NCBI GenBank assembly: GCA_963733905.1
Contig: CAVTEU010000013.1
Coordinates: forward strand, 186,001-250,000
Reading direction: 5' to 3'
Length of the DNA stretch: 64,000 nt
From: DATADW01 sp963733905
Lineage (GTDB): Bacteria > Actinomycetota > Acidimicrobiia > Spongiisociales > DATADW01
Each line of letters begins with the position of its first letter. Position 1 is the stretch's first letter. The notes below the pieces were generated by a model, which saw only the letters and a list, made by a program, of their open reading frames with translations, did no database searches and had not been told where the DNA came from. This document shows, in pieces, positions 10,266 to 20,058 of the stretch. The position numbers and the translations under genes were made by a program.

Positions 10266-11407
10266 ATGCCCACCTCCGGGGCTGCCCCCCCGGGCGGGCC
10301 CGAAGGCCCGATGACCGCCCGTGCCCGGGTCCTTGTTCTCATCAAGGGCCTGGGCATTGGTGGTGCCGAGAGGCTCATCGCCGAGTCCGCCGGCTTCTGG
10401 GACCGCCGGTCTTTCGACTACTCGGTGGCGTACGTGCTCCCGTGGAAGGACCAGTTGGTCCCGGAGTTGCGCGCCCAGGACGTGGATGTGACCTGCATCG
10501 GAGGACGACGGGGAACCTCCCCGGCAACACCGATCAGGCTGCGCCGGATCATCCGAGAACGGGGTATCGACCTGGTCCACGCCCACCTCCCCAGCACGGG
10601 GATCATGGCGAGGACCGTTTCTTCGGTTCCGGTCGTTTACACCGAGCACAACGTCGCCCACTCGTATCGGGAGCCCACACGGACTCTCAACCGGCTCACC
10701 TACCGGCGCAACCGGGCGACCATCGCCGTCTCCGACGCCGTGGCCGAGAGCCTCGCCGGTTACGGGACCAAGGTTGAGGTGATCCCCAACGGGGTCTCTG
10801 TGAGTGTTTCCGAGGCCGAGACCGATGCGGTGCGCGCCGAACTCGGTTTGAGCCGCGACGGACCCATTGGTTGTCCATGTCGGCAACATCCGGCCGCACA
10901 AGGGGCACCGCAATCTGCTCGCCGCCGCCGGCGCGGTGCTCGCCCACCACCCCGACGCCACGATCGTCTCGGTCGGAGGCGAGAAGCATCCCGGGGACCT
11001 GGCTGCGCTCGATGGCGGCAGCGGTCGAGGCCGGTGTATCCGACCGGGTGCGCTTCCTCGGACGCCGCGGCGATGCGCTCGCCTTCATCGCAGCCGCCGA
11101 CGTCGTGGTCAATCCCTCCGATCAAGAGGGTCTGCCCGTGGCGCTCCTCGAGGCGCTCGCCCTGGCCCGTCCGGTTGCCGCCACAGATGTTGGGGGGGTT
11201 TCATCGGTGATCCACCAAGGCGAGACCGGGCTTCTCGTGCCCGCCGGGGACCCTGCGGCGCTGGCGGAGGCGGTCAGCCGGCTGCTCGGGGACCGCGAGA
11301 TGGCCGCTGGGATGGGCAAGGCGGGGCGTGCCCTCGTCGAGGCGAAGCACGGCCTCGCCACGATGGTGAACGAAGTAGAAGACGTCTACCGCCGGGTCCT
11401 CAGGTAG
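10266..11407 (+). CDS. GT4-family glycosyltransferase (two frameshifts)
   Basis: A GT-B glycosyltransferase of about 370-380 residues. The N-terminal half has VLVLIKGLGIGGAERLIAE, DLVHAHLPS and EVIPNGV. The frame changes near 10865 (VVHVGNIRPHKGHRNLLAA) and again near 11010 into VNPSDQEGLPVALLEALALA, the nucleotide-sugar motif, and the C-terminus. It begins 3 bases after the epimerase stop; ATG 10311 (MTARARVLVLIKG) is an alternative start. It would add one sugar to the lipid-linked repeat unit. Confidence 0.85.
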
Positions 11408-11415
11408 TGAGCGGT

Positions 11416-12369
11416 ATGAACGAGACCATCACCATCCGCCCGTTCCGCGACGACGACCTCGACGCGGTTCTCGAGCTGCTTCGCTCCTCGCTCGGCGAGA
11501 CCTCCCTGCTCCAGAGGACGCCCGAGTTGTTCGCCTGGAAGCACCTCGACAACCCGTTCGGCCGTTCCATCATCCTGGTAGCCGACGCTGGGGGGACTAT
11601 CGCCGGGCTGCGCGCCTTCATGCGCTGGGAGCTGACCACGCCCGAAGGCGAGACGCTCCGCTGCGTGCGTGCGGTCGACACAGCCACTCACCGCGACTTC
11701 CAGCGCCGGGGAATCTTCAGCAGGCTCACCGAAGCTGCTGTCGAGGCGGCGAGTGAGGATGGGGTGGATCTCATCTTCAACACCCCCAACGAGAAGTCGG
11801 GCGCCGGATACCTCAAGATGGGTTGGCAGCAGGTCGGACCCATCGGTGTGATGATGCGCCCCGGGATTGGGCTGCTGCGGAAAGGCACCGGAGATGGCAT
11901 CCCCCAGACGGGAGACCTGGTTCCCGGGAGTGAGCCGCTGGTGGACTTCCCCCCGGTCACCGCCCGTCTGCCGCGTGGCCTGCGGACCGCACGCACCCCC
12001 GATTACCTCCGCTGGCGGTTCACCGCCCACCCAACCGCCCGATATGCAGCGGTGGAAGCTGCCGACGGGGTCGCCGTGGTCCGCCCCAACCTGCGCCGCG
12101 GTCGCCGCGAGCTCGTGCTCTCCGAGTTGATCGGCCCGGGTTCTGCTGCCGCCGCCAGGGAGACGACTCGGCGCTCGCGCGCCGACTACATGGTCGGGTG
12201 GTTCTCCAAAGGAAGTCCCGAGCGCTCCGCCGCAGTCTCCGCCGGGCTGATCCCGCTACCCAAGGTCACCGCGCTGACCCTGGTGGCGCGCCCGCTGCGG
12301 GACCTGCCCGTGGACGTCACCTCGCCCGCAAGCTGGGACCTGGCTATGGGCGACCTGGAGTTACTGTGA
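11416..12369 (+). CDS. GNAT-family acetyltransferase
   Basis: A 317-residue protein with an N-terminal GNAT domain (ITIRPFRDDDLDAVLELLRS; VDTATHRDFQRRGIFSRL as the acetyl-CoA-binding R-x-x-G-x-G/A region; NTPNEKSGAGYLKMGW) and a long C-terminal extension. Such proteins in polysaccharide loci often acylate an amino sugar, but the acceptor is not known. GTG 11407 overlaps the glycosyltransferase stop and is a possible coupled start; ATG 11416 is given as the better codon. The next gene begins 10 bp after the stop. Confidence 0.8.
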   Translation: MNETITIRPFRDDDLDAVLELLRSSLGETSLLQRTPELFAWKHLDNPFGRSIILVADAGGTIAGLRAFMRWELTTPEGETLRCVRAVDTATHRDFQRRGIFSRLTEAAVEAASEDGVDLIFNTPNEKSGAGYLKMGWQQVGPIGVMMRPGIGLLRKGTGDGIPQTGDLVPGSEPLVDFPPVTARLPRGLRTARTPDYLRWRFTAHPTARYAAVEAADGVAVVRPNLRRGRRELVLSELIGPGSAAAARETTRRSRADYMVGWFSKGSPERSAAVSAGLIPLPKVTALTLVARPLRDLPVDVTSPASWDLAMGDLELL

Positions 12370-12379
12370 GCGACGGGCG

Positions 12380-14008
12380 ATGAAGCAGGAATGGCTCTGG
12401 ATCGGTTTCGCTGCGGCGCTGGCGGCTGCGGTCGGGGTGGCGCTCGGGTTCGGCGTCGCCGCCGAGGTGCTGGTGATCTCCATCCTGTTCCTCCCGCTCT
12501 TCGCCTGGATGGGTCAGAGGCTGTCAGACGATGACGATGCCCACGTGCTCCCGCTGCTGCTCCCCGCCGCCTATCTGGCAAAAATCGTCGGCGGCGGTGC
12601 CCGGTATCTGGTCCTCCAGTTGCTCTACGGTGGAATCGGCGACTCGGTCGGCTACCACAACGCCGGGCTCGACTACGCCGCCACACTCCGGGATCTGGCC
12701 ATACCCGACACCTCTGGTGTCCGGGTCGGTTTCGGAACCATCGTCACCAGGCTGATCACCGCCGGGGTGTACGCCATCTACAGCCCGGAGACGCTGCTCG
12801 GCGGGTTCATCATCTTCTCGATCATCTGCTTCGCCGGGCAGTTGCTCTTCTATCTGGCGGTGCGCGACGCGGTCCCCCGCAACCGGCGTTTCTGGCTCGG
12901 GCTCGGCATCTTCTTCCTCCCCACCATGGTCTTCTGGCCCTCGAGCGTGGGGAAGGACGCCCTCATGGTGTTCGGGATCGGGCTGGCGACCTTCGGTCTG
13001 AGCAAGCTCTACCGACGACTCACTCTGGGCCCGATGGTGCTGGCACTGACAGCCCTCACCATGCTGGCCTTGATCCGGGCACATGTCGCCGCCCTCATCG
13101 TCGGCGCCTTCGTGGTCGGCCTCCTGTTCAACCGGCGCAGGGGTGGGAAGCTCTCGCTGGGAAGGGCGACCGTGTCGCTGGTGCTCGCCATGGGGTTGAT
13201 GGGTGGCGCCGCCTGGGCGCTCACCTCCACCCTCCGGCTCGACCTGTCCGAGGAGGGTCTCGAAGAGCTCGCCTCCACGGCCGAGTCCCAAACCGATACC
13301 GGTGGCTCATCGGTCGAGGGTTCTGCGGTGCGTGGACCCCAAGACCTCCCCGAGGCGACGCTGCGGGTGCTCTTCCGGCCTCTGATCCACGAGGCGTCGG
13401 GTGCCCAGCTCGCCAGCGGCGTCGAGGGCACCGTCCTGCTGCTGGTGTTCATCTGGCGATTGCCGACGCTGGGGCGCAACTTCTTTCGGATGCGACACAA
13501 ACCGATCCTGCTCATGTCGGCCGCATACACATTTGGGTTCATCATCGTGTTCAGCCCGTTCCTCAACCTGGGCATCCTCGCCCGGCAGCGCAGCCAGCTG
13601 ATGCCGTTCCTCATCGCATGGCTCATCGGCGCCGGCTGGGGCGAGATCACCGCACCCGGTGAGGAACAAGCCGACGTGCCCCAAGCCGAGTTGCCCGATG
13701 CCGGGGAGACCCGACCCGATTCCCGCCCCGGTCTGAAACCAGTTTTGGCGTCACCAAACGCGGAGGACCCGTTGCGTGACGCCAAAACCGGATCTTCTTC
13801 TCAGCCGGCGAGCCGGGGGCGGACAAACCCGAGAGCCGCCAGCCCGGCCAGCACTGCGACGGCGAGGACGCCGAGGACCACAACCGCCGACCAGCCCTCC
13901 ATCGTGGCGTCCACACCGATAACAATCGCCGCCCACACCACCTGGGCGGCGGCAGCGAGCAGCGCCACCCTGCGGATGGTCATCCCTCGATCGTGTAGCT
14001 GGTCATAG
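12380..14008 (+). CDS. Wzy-like multi-pass membrane protein
   Basis: A hydrophobic protein with roughly ten or more TM segments and a large polar loop (residues ~295-325). The short motif FLPTMVFWPSSVGKDALM recalls the loop of oligosaccharide repeat-unit polymerases, so a Wzy-type polymerase role is plausible from context. The membrane part ends near residue 420; the frame stays open to 14008, through a 13-bp inverted repeat and antisense to the next gene. A single-base shift would end it at TGA 13734-13736, just before the hairpin, giving about 452 residues; I think this is the true end. Confidence 0.65.
   Translation: MKQEWLWIGFAAALAAAVGVALGFGVAAEVLVISILFLPLFAWMGQRLSDDDDAHVLPLLLPAAYLAKIVGGGARYLVLQLLYGGIGDSVGYHNAGLDYAATLRDLAIPDTSGVRVGFGTIVTRLITAGVYAIYSPETLLGGFIIFSIICFAGQLLFYLAVRDAVPRNRRFWLGLGIFFLPTMVFWPSSVGKDALMVFGIGLATFGLSKLYRRLTLGPMVLALTALTMLALIRAHVAALIVGAFVVGLLFNRRRGGKLSLGRATVSLVLAMGLMGGAAWALTSTLRLDLSEEGLEELASTAESQTDTGGSSVEGSAVRGPQDLPEATLRVLFRPLIHEASGAQLASGVEGTVLLLVFIWRLPTLGRNFFRMRHKPILLMSAAYTFGFIIVFSPFLNLGILARQRSQLMPFLIAWLIGAGWGEITAPGEEQADVPQAELPDAGETRPDSRPGLKPVLASPNAEDPLRDAKTGSSSQPASRGRTNPRAASPASTATARTPRTTTADQPSIVASTPITIAAHTTWAAAASSATLRMVIPRSCSWS
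13742..13788. terminator. Stem-loop between convergent genes
   Basis: GTTTTGGCGTCAC (13742-13754) is perfectly repeated in inverse as GTGACGCCAAAAC (13776-13788), a 13-bp stem with a 21-base loop. It lies between the natural end of the membrane protein (+) and the end of the WecA/MraY-like gene (-), as a bidirectional terminator would. No T-run follows on either side, so factor-independent function is uncertain. Confidence 0.6.
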
Positions 14009-14766
14009 AGGTGGCTGCGGTCGCCGATGAACAACCGTGCTCCCGACAGCCGTCTCCGCAGCAAGGCGACGATGAGGTCGAATGCGGGGACTCCGAGGAG
14101 GAACGCCGCCACCGTCAGCCGAGGTGCGCTCTCGTCACCTGCGGAAACCGTCGCCATCCCGTATACGAGGACGAGGCCAACGACGTAGGCGCCGTTGTCG
14201 CCAAAGAAGACACGTGCCGGGTGCCAATTGAGAACGAGCACCCCGGCGCAGGTAGCTGCAAGCAACAGCGGTACGACGGCACCAACCTCCCGCATCGACC
14301 CCATCACGAATAGCGCCAACCCGGTCACCAATGCGACCGAGCCGAGCAACCCGTCGAGCCCGTCGAACAGGTTGACCGCATTCACCGCCGCCACCACCAG
14401 GATCACCACCACCACCCGCTCGACGGGCCCAAAGCCGCCGGGGACGGCGCCGAGCGCCAGCACCACACCTGCCACCGCCTCCACCAGGAGCCGAACACGT
14501 GGGTCGAGCCCGGCCCGGTCGTCGACCAACCCGAGTACCAGCAGGATCGCCATCGCCACCGCCAGCCATGGCGAGATGAACCCTTCCACCACAGAGCCGG
14601 CCAGCACCCCGAGAAAGACACCCACTCCGCCGAGAGGCACCGCCGGTGTGCGATGCGTCTTGAGAACGTCGTCCGGCCGGTCTACGAAACCGAGCGCCGG
14701 TCCTAGCCAGAGCGAGAGGACGCACCAGGCCAGGGCCACCGCAAAGGCAATGACTACTCCGACCAC
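13801..14766 (-). CDS. WecA/MraY-type glycosyl-1-phosphate transferase
   Basis: A polyprenyl-phosphate sugar-1-phosphate transferase of 321 residues with about ten TM helices. It would start the lipid-linked repeat unit by moving a HexNAc-1-phosphate onto undecaprenyl phosphate. Seen motifs: RTPAVPLGGVGVFLG, LGLVDDRAGLDPRVRL (Mg-binding DD), NAVNLFDGLDGL, FFGDNGAYVVG and GDRSHLYDQLHDRG (the C-terminal His motif). GTG 14766 is chosen because it starts the first membrane helix and overlaps the upstream stop by 13 bp. Last gene of the minus-strand run beginning at 18866. Confidence 0.9.
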   Translation of the reverse strand: MVGVVIAFAVALAWCVLSLWLGPALGFVDRPDDVLKTHRTPAVPLGGVGVFLGVLAGSVVEGFISPWLAVAMAILLVLGLVDDRAGLDPRVRLLVEAVAGVVLALGAVPGGFGPVERVVVVILVVAAVNAVNLFDGLDGLLGSVALVTGLALFVMGSMREVGAVVPLLLAATCAGVLVLNWHPARVFFGDNGAYVVGLVLVYGMATVSAGDESAPRLTVAAFLLGVPAFDLIVALLRRRLSGARLFIGDRSHLYDQLHDRGMTIRRVALLAAAAQVVWAAIVIGVDATMEGWSAVVVLGVLAVAVLAGLAALGFVRPRLAG

Positions 14767-16511
14767 ACCAGTTCCACCGACGGTTCCCCGGCATGGACCG
14801 CCACCTCGTCGGCGTCCACGAACCCGGCCGAGCGGAACAGGGCGAGCGACGCCGTGTTGTCGGCACCGACCACGACACGGACCGATGGGAGCCGGCGGCG
14901 GCGGTAGCACGACTCCATCTCGGCGAGCAGCCGGCCGCCGACCCCCCTCCCCCTGACCTCGGCGCTCACCGCCACGGCGAGAAGCTCGGCGGGGACAGTG
15001 CTCGAGTCTCCACCCCCATAGCGGAGAGTCTCCAGCGCCCGCCGCAGCACCGATGGCCGCACCAGCCGGGGAGACGCGGCGAATGCGGCGAACAGACCAT
15101 GACGTCTCAGGAAGTAGCGGTAGAAGGCCGGCGTGTCAGCGGTGGAGGCGGCGAAACCCACGGGTCCTGCTTGGTCCTCCGCCACGAGCACATCGGCGCC
15201 GGGCCATTCGATCAGCGCCCTGTAGAGGCGGCGGAGGAATCCCCGACCGAGCCTGGGTAAGAACCCGGTGGCTATCTCGGCATGGAGACCGGCGACAACC
15301 GGGGCGTCCTCGGGCGTGGCCGGGCGGATCGGCGGAGGTGAGCCGGGGGTCGCCTCGGGGAGCAACCGGGCCAGACCCTTGCTCCGCCCGGCGCGCCGGT
15401 AGGTGTCGAGGACGATCTGGACGACGCGCCGCTCGTCGAACTCGGCCTCTGCCTTGCGGCGCGCCTCGACACCCATCTCTCGCCGCCGGTCGCCGCTCTC
15501 GCCGATGGCGATGATGGCGGCCCGAAGTGCCTCGGGATCCTCGACCGGAACGAGGAGACCGGTCTCACCGTCGGCCACCACCTGGCGGCACCCTCTGATG
15601 TCGGTCGCCACCACAGGGAGCCCGGTCGCCGCCGCCTCCATGGCCGAGCGGGGAAAACCCTCGCGGTGTGACGGGAGCACGAAGATGTCCATGGCGGCGT
15701 AGAGCCGGTCGACGTCGTCGCGCATGCCGAGAAAACGCACCCCGGTCGCCTCGGCTGCGGCAACCATCTCACGGGGAAGGGCATCTGGCTTGTCGGGCTC
15801 GTCGGGGCCGATGGCGAGCACCAGGTACCGGTCGTCAAGCCCCTCGGCTGCTGCGAAGAGCTCGGGGTAACCCTTCTCGGCCACCAGTCTCCCCACGACA
15901 CCGACCACAACGTCGTCCGGTCGAGCACCGATCTCTTCCCTGATCCGGGCCCGCTCTTCGGCGTCGAATCTCGCCGGGTTGAACCTCTCCAGGTCCACAC
16001 CGTTGCCGAGAAGACCGGTCTTCTCCGGGGCAGAGATGTGCCACCTGGTGAGCAGTTCCAGATCCTCAGGGTTCTGGACCAACTCGGCGTCGGAGCAGCG
16101 CGAGGCAATGGCCTCCAACAGGTAGACCCCGAGACGCTTGGTGGGCCGGTCCTCCTCGGTGGCGTAGAGGCCATGGACCGTGTTGACCACCAGCGGAACC
16201 CCGGCGAGCCGGCCGACGATCCGCCCGTACACTCCCGGCTTGGGGTTGTGGGTGTGGAGGACGTCGGGGCGGATCTTGCGGAGGATGCCCCACAACGCCC
16301 TGGCGGCGCGCAGGTCCTCGCTAAGGCTCCACCCCCTCGTCGACCCCTCCAAAGGGATGAAACGGACGCCGGCGGCGACTATCTCCTCGACGAAGGGCCC
16401 CTCCGCCGAGATCCCATATGCCTCGCCCCCCAGGTCCACCACCGACGTGAGTTGGGGAAGCACCAGGAAGCGGAGGCTCATGTCCACGGTGGTGAGGTGA
16501 GCCACCCTCAT
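14754..16511 (-). CDS. GT4 glycosyltransferase fused to a GNAT domain
   Basis: One uninterrupted frame of 585 residues. Residues 1 to ~380 form a GT-B glycosyltransferase: DVLHTHNPKPGVYGRIVGRL, LLGNGVDLERF, GRLVAEKGYPELFAA, LPSHREGFPRSAMEAAATG. Residues ~395-585 form a GNAT domain: IRPATPEDAPVVAGLHAEI, VSAEVRGRGVGGRLLAEME (acetyl-CoA loop) and SLALFRSAGFVDADE. The linker is rich in Pro and Gly. A single polypeptide could transfer a sugar and acylate it. ATG 16511 overlaps the TGA of the upstream GT4 (ATGA). The frame is clean, so the fusion is not an assembly artefact of a broken stop. Confidence 0.9.
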   Translation of the reverse strand: MRVAHLTTVDMSLRFLVLPQLTSVVDLGGEAYGISAEGPFVEEIVAAGVRFIPLEGSTRGWSLSEDLRAARALWGILRKIRPDVLHTHNPKPGVYGRIVGRLAGVPLVVNTVHGLYATEEDRPTKRLGVYLLEAIASRCSDAELVQNPEDLELLTRWHISAPEKTGLLGNGVDLERFNPARFDAEERARIREEIGARPDDVVVGVVGRLVAEKGYPELFAAAEGLDDRYLVLAIGPDEPDKPDALPREMVAAAEATGVRFLGMRDDVDRLYAAMDIFVLPSHREGFPRSAMEAAATGLPVVATDIRGCRQVVADGETGLLVPVEDPEALRAAIIAIGESGDRRREMGVEARRKAEAEFDERRVVQIVLDTYRRAGRSKGLARLLPEATPGSPPPIRPATPEDAPVVAGLHAEIATGFLPRLGRGFLRRLYRALIEWPGADVLVAEDQAGPVGFAASTADTPAFYRYFLRRHGLFAAFAASPRLVRPSVLRRALETLRYGGGDSSTVPAELLAVAVSAEVRGRGVGGRLLAEMESCYRRRRLPSVRVVVGADNTASLALFRSAGFVDADEVAVHAGEPSVELVWSE

Positions 16512-17621
16512 GCTGGACCATCCTGGTCCCTGGTCAGCAAGCGGTCGAACACGGTGGCAAACCGGTCGACGGCAGCGTCGAGGGTGAACCGGGAGAGGGC
16601 AAGGCGGCGCGCCTCCTCGCCCATGGCGAGCGTTCGGTCCCGATCGGTGGCCATCTCCGCCAGGACCGCCGAAAGTGCATCGATGTCGCCTCGGTTGACC
16701 AGTCGCCCTGTTGTTCCGTCGACCACTGCCTCGCTCACTCCTCCGACATCGAACCCGGCAGTAGGCACCCCGGCGAACGCCGCCTCGAGGACAGCTCCGG
16801 GTAGTCCTTCGGTAGCCGAGGTGAGTATCAGGACGTCTGCCCACTGAAGGTGCGGAAGAACATCGGCAACAACGCCGATCAACTCGACCGTTCCGGTGAG
16901 ACCGCGCCGCTCCACCTCCTCGCTCAGTGTCTTCTCCTGGGCGCCGCCCCCCACCACACGCATCCGGACCGGGACAGACCGACCAGCCCGCTCCACGGTC
17001 TCCAGCGCCGCCAGCGGGTCCTTCTCGGTGGTGAGGCTGCCCAGAAAGAGGATCCGAAGCTCGGGGTGGTCATCATCCCGGACTGACCTCGGACAATCGC
17101 GGCGCGGCGCCGATCGGCGACACCTCGACCCGATCCGGGGGAACTCCGAGTCCCAACAACTGGCCGCGGGTGGCGGTGGAGACGGCGGTGACGAAATCGG
17201 CCATTCGGAGCTGGATCGAGAGGAGACGGCGCGAGAGCGGCGTGCGGGCCCAGTGCGCCGGCTCCCCGATGCTCCCGTAAACCAGAAGAGGACGGCGGCG
17301 TCGGAAACGGGTGGCGGCGATGCCATAGCGCAACGTTGCGCCACCGTTGGCGAAGACGATGCCGGGACGGAACTCATCGACCCTGCGACGCAAAGGCACG
17401 ACCACGTCGCGACTGAGTCGCCCCAGCCGAGCGCGCTCCCGGTCGCCCACGACCTCCGCATCCACCGTCGCCCCGCCAACAGCAGATGCCGGCGCCGATG
17501 AGAGCGCCACCAGATCGGTCTCCCAACCGCGCGCCGCCAGGCCGCCAGCCAACTGGCTCCCGAAAACCTCGGCCCCGCGCCGCTGGTTGGAGGTGATGAG
17601 CACCATTACCCGATGCGGCAT
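16508..17621 (-). CDS. GT4-family glycosyltransferase (one frameshift)
   Basis: A GT-B glycosyltransferase of about 371 residues. The N-terminal part from ATG 17621 (MPHRVMVLITSNQRRGAEVF) runs to about 17085, where the frame changes to ILFLGSLTTEKDPLAALETV, the start of the C-terminal domain, with LTSATEGLPGAVLEAAFAG as the donor-site E-x7-E motif. The start lies just after the DUF2203 stop and the stop overlaps the start of the GT4-GNAT fusion, so all are one transcription unit. Confidence 0.88.
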
Positions 17622-17623
17622 GC

Positions 17624-17993
17624 TCAGCCGAGTTCGTTGAGGGGTCGGCCGGCCGGCGTAGCCCGTATCGACGTCGTGCCACCACTCGATGTCGTCCTCG
17701 CCCTGCTGCCAGCAGAGGAGCACGACACGACCACCGGCACGATGGGGGAAGTCGATCAGAAGCGGGTCGAATCCTTTGATCTCGATCCCTTGGCGGCGGA
17801 ACCACTCGAGATCTGCCCTCACCGAGAGCGTCCCGTCGAGAGCCGCCGGGTCGTGTCCATTTCCCCCGGCCACCTCTGCCAGGTGGTCGATGCCCGCCCG
17901 CACCTCGTCCAAGCCGGCGGCTATGCGATCGGCCCGGGTACGTGCCTCGGGGAGCAGGGTCCGAGCCTCGTCCACCGAGAACAGTCTCGACAT
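17624..17993 (-). CDS. DUF2203 family protein
   Basis: About 123 residues: FSVDEARTLLPEARTRADRI, then LEWFRRQGIEIKGFDPLLID, FPHRAGGRVVLLCWQQGED and WWHDVDTGYAGRP. This is the layout of DUF2203 proteins, whose function is unknown. One extra C near 17650 shifts the last codons; removing it restores GRRPLNELG and a stop at 17624-17626, three bases before the next start. GTG 17996 is an alternative start; ATG 17993 overlaps the amidohydrolase stop as TGATG. Confidence 0.8.
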
Positions 17994-18866
17994 CACCCGG
18001 TTCCCGGGGCGGCTGCTTCGCCGTCCAGGCCAAACATCCGGGCGGCGTTGTCGTGGAGCACGGCCCGTGTCACCTCATCGGGCATTTCGAGATGTTCCCA
18101 ATCGCCGAGCCACTTGTCGGGAGTGATGAACGGGTAGTCGCTCCCGAACAGCGTCCGGTCCGCAAGAGGACCCCGCACCGCCTCGATGAGTTGCGGCGGG
18201 AAAAGCCGCGGCGACCATCCGGACAACTCGAGGTAGACGTTTGTCTTGTGACGGGCGACGGCGAGCGCCTCGTCCTGCCACGGCCACGAGGGATGGGCCA
18301 TGATGATGGTCAGACGCGGGGAACTCGGCGGCGATCTCGTCGAGGTACATCGGGTTGGCGTTACCCAACCGGATTCCCGATCCGCCCGGGACGCCGGCGC
18401 CGAGACCCGTCGTCCCCGTGTGGAACAGCAGGACGAGCCCATGGCCCTGCGCCGCCTCCCATACCGGGAAGTAGCGGCGATTCGTCGGGTTGAACCGCTG
18501 GGCGGGTGGATGAAGCTTGAGACCAAGAAGACCAAGACGGGCCGCTTCGTGCACCCCCGCCAGCGCAGCCGATCCCTTTTAGGGGTCCACGCTCCCAAAC
18601 CCGAGGAAGACGTCGGGATTGGCATTGACCAGCGCCGCCACCTCGGCGTTGCGGAACGGGGGACGGCGGGTCGCCGTCTGGGCGTCCCATCCGAGCAGCA
18701 CCGCCCGCCCGTCCCTCTCCCTGTAGTGCGCCGCCACCTCGTCGCCGCTCATCACCGGGAGTGGACGACCGAAATAGCTCTCCAGTTGCTCCCGGTAGGG
18801 AGCAAAGGCACCTTCCAGAAAGCCGGGCACAGGCGGGTGGACGTGGACGTCGATGAACCGGGTCAC
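17993..18866 (-). CDS. Amidohydrolase_2-type metal hydrolase (interrupted)
   Basis: A TIM-barrel metal-dependent hydrolase of about 290 residues related to decarboxylases and lactonases of the amidohydrolase-2 group. It shows FIDVHVHPP (H-x-H metal site), GLKLHPPAQ, FHTGTTG, IIMAHPSWPW and LFGSDYPF (catalytic Asp). A TAA stop at 18577-18579 interrupts the frame after GFGSVDP, with the same frame continuing as KGSAALAG on the far side; a Tyr codon TAC would differ by one base. A frame change near 18300 follows. It is either a pseudogene or carries two sequence errors. Substrate unknown. Confidence 0.75.
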
Positions 18867-18898
18867 GGGATGAGCCTAAGCGGGACCGGGGATAGGGC

Positions 18899-19141
18899 TC
18901 AGGAGAGCTCGGGCTTGACCGTGGCGGGGCGGGGTGTAGGCCGGAACCCGCGGTTTTCCGCCTCGACCAGGGTGTCGGGTGCGAATGAGGAGAGCAGGCA
19001 CCTCGTCAGCAGGTCGTCCTCGGCAACCCGGCCCTCGAGTGCTGCGGCGTCATCATCATCGTCGCAGTCGTAGACGAGCATGGTGTCCCGTGCCCCCACG
19101 AACCGATGCTGTTCGAACCTGCGAAGCCTGGCCAACCGCAC
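18899..19141 (-). CDS. Small conserved hypothetical protein
   Basis: An 80-residue protein starting at GTG 19141 (VRLARLRRFEQHRFVGARDT) with an acidic stretch (YDCDDDDDAAALEG) and the sequence LLTRCLLSSFAPDTLVEA. It follows the LLM oxidoreductase by 7 bp in the same direction. No function can be read. The starts further upstream would overlap the oxidoreductase gene. Confidence 0.5.
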   Translation of the reverse strand: MRLARLRRFEQHRFVGARDTMLVYDCDDDDDAAALEGRVAEDDLLTRCLLSSFAPDTLVEAENRGFRPTPRPATVKPELS

Positions 19142-19148
19142 TCCGTCC

Positions 19149-20054
19149 TCAACCGAGTGGTGCCGCGGCCGCCACCGCCGCCCCCACCCCGGCATCTCCT
19201 ACCGGGACCGGGCGCACCACCAATTCATCGATCGGGAGGTGACGATACTCCTCGAGCCTCTGACTCACTCCTTCCGGGTCGCCGGCTATCCCGACCGCGC
19301 CTGGGTCCACCGCCGAAGGGTCGAACCCTTGCCTCTCCATGTGGCTGCGGTAGTCGGGGAGACGGAGGTACGAGGCCAGTTCGGCGGCGAGGGCATCCCT
19401 CGCTCTGGACCCGTCGGGATGACAGGCGACACGGACATAAGCGGCTATCCGAAATGGTCGCTCTCCCACCTTTGCCCGCAACTCCTGCGCCGTCGCGGTG
19501 AGCTGATCGGGGCTCGACCAGTTGAGGAGCACCCCGTCGGCTGATCGGGCTGCCACCCCGGCCATGAGAGGGCCAAGCGCTGCCAGCACCACGGGGATCT
19601 CGCCTGCTGCGGGCAGCCCCAGCCGGGCGCCCTCGATATGGATGTGCTCCCCGTGGTATTCGACCGTCTCCCCGGAGAGCAGATCCTTGACCACGGTGAG
19701 GTACTCCTCGACGCCGGCCACTCCCGATATCCGATCATTGCCGAACTGACGTCCCAGCGCCGAGTGGCCGGCACCGATCCCGAGCACCACCCTCCCACTA
19801 CCCACCGACTCGGCAAGCGTCGCCGCCGCCATGGCCGCGGTCAAGGGAGGGCGGTTGTAGATCGGGCAAACGCCGGTGCCAAGCCGGGTCTTTGACGTGG
19901 CGTGCCCCCATCCGGTGAGGGTGACGAACGCATCCCGTCCGGTGGACTCGTTGGTCCACAGAGAGGTGAACCCGAGTCTTTCGGCCTCGACAGCAACCCT
20001 GGTCAGATCGCTCGGGGCGAGTTTCGGGTCGACCAGCGAAACCCCGAGGTCCAT
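19149..20054 (-). CDS. LLM-class F420/FMN-dependent oxidoreductase
   Basis: A luciferase-like monooxygenase fold protein of 301 residues: MDLGVSLVDPKLAPSDL, LGFTSLWTNESTGRDAF, LGTGVCPIYNRPPLTAAMAA, LGIGAGHSALGRQFG and IPVVLAALGPLMAGVAA. In actinobacteria many such enzymes use coenzyme F420, which I infer but cannot prove. ATG 20054 is chosen since the family begins right at the first beta strand; the open frame to 20105 adds a non-conserved tail. Substrate unknown. Confidence 0.85.
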   Translation of the reverse strand: MDLGVSLVDPKLAPSDLTRVAVEAERLGFTSLWTNESTGRDAFVTLTGWGHATSKTRLGTGVCPIYNRPPLTAAMAAATLAESVGSGRVVLGIGAGHSALGRQFGNDRISGVAGVEEYLTVVKDLLSGETVEYHGEHIHIEGARLGLPAAGEIPVVLAALGPLMAGVAARSADGVLLNWSSPDQLTATAQELRAKVGERPFRIAAYVRVACHPDGSRARDALAAELASYLRLPDYRSHMERQGFDPSAVDPGAVGIAGDPEGVSQRLEEYRHLPIDELVVRPVPVGDAGVGAAVAAAAPLG

Positions 20055-20058
20055 GTGG

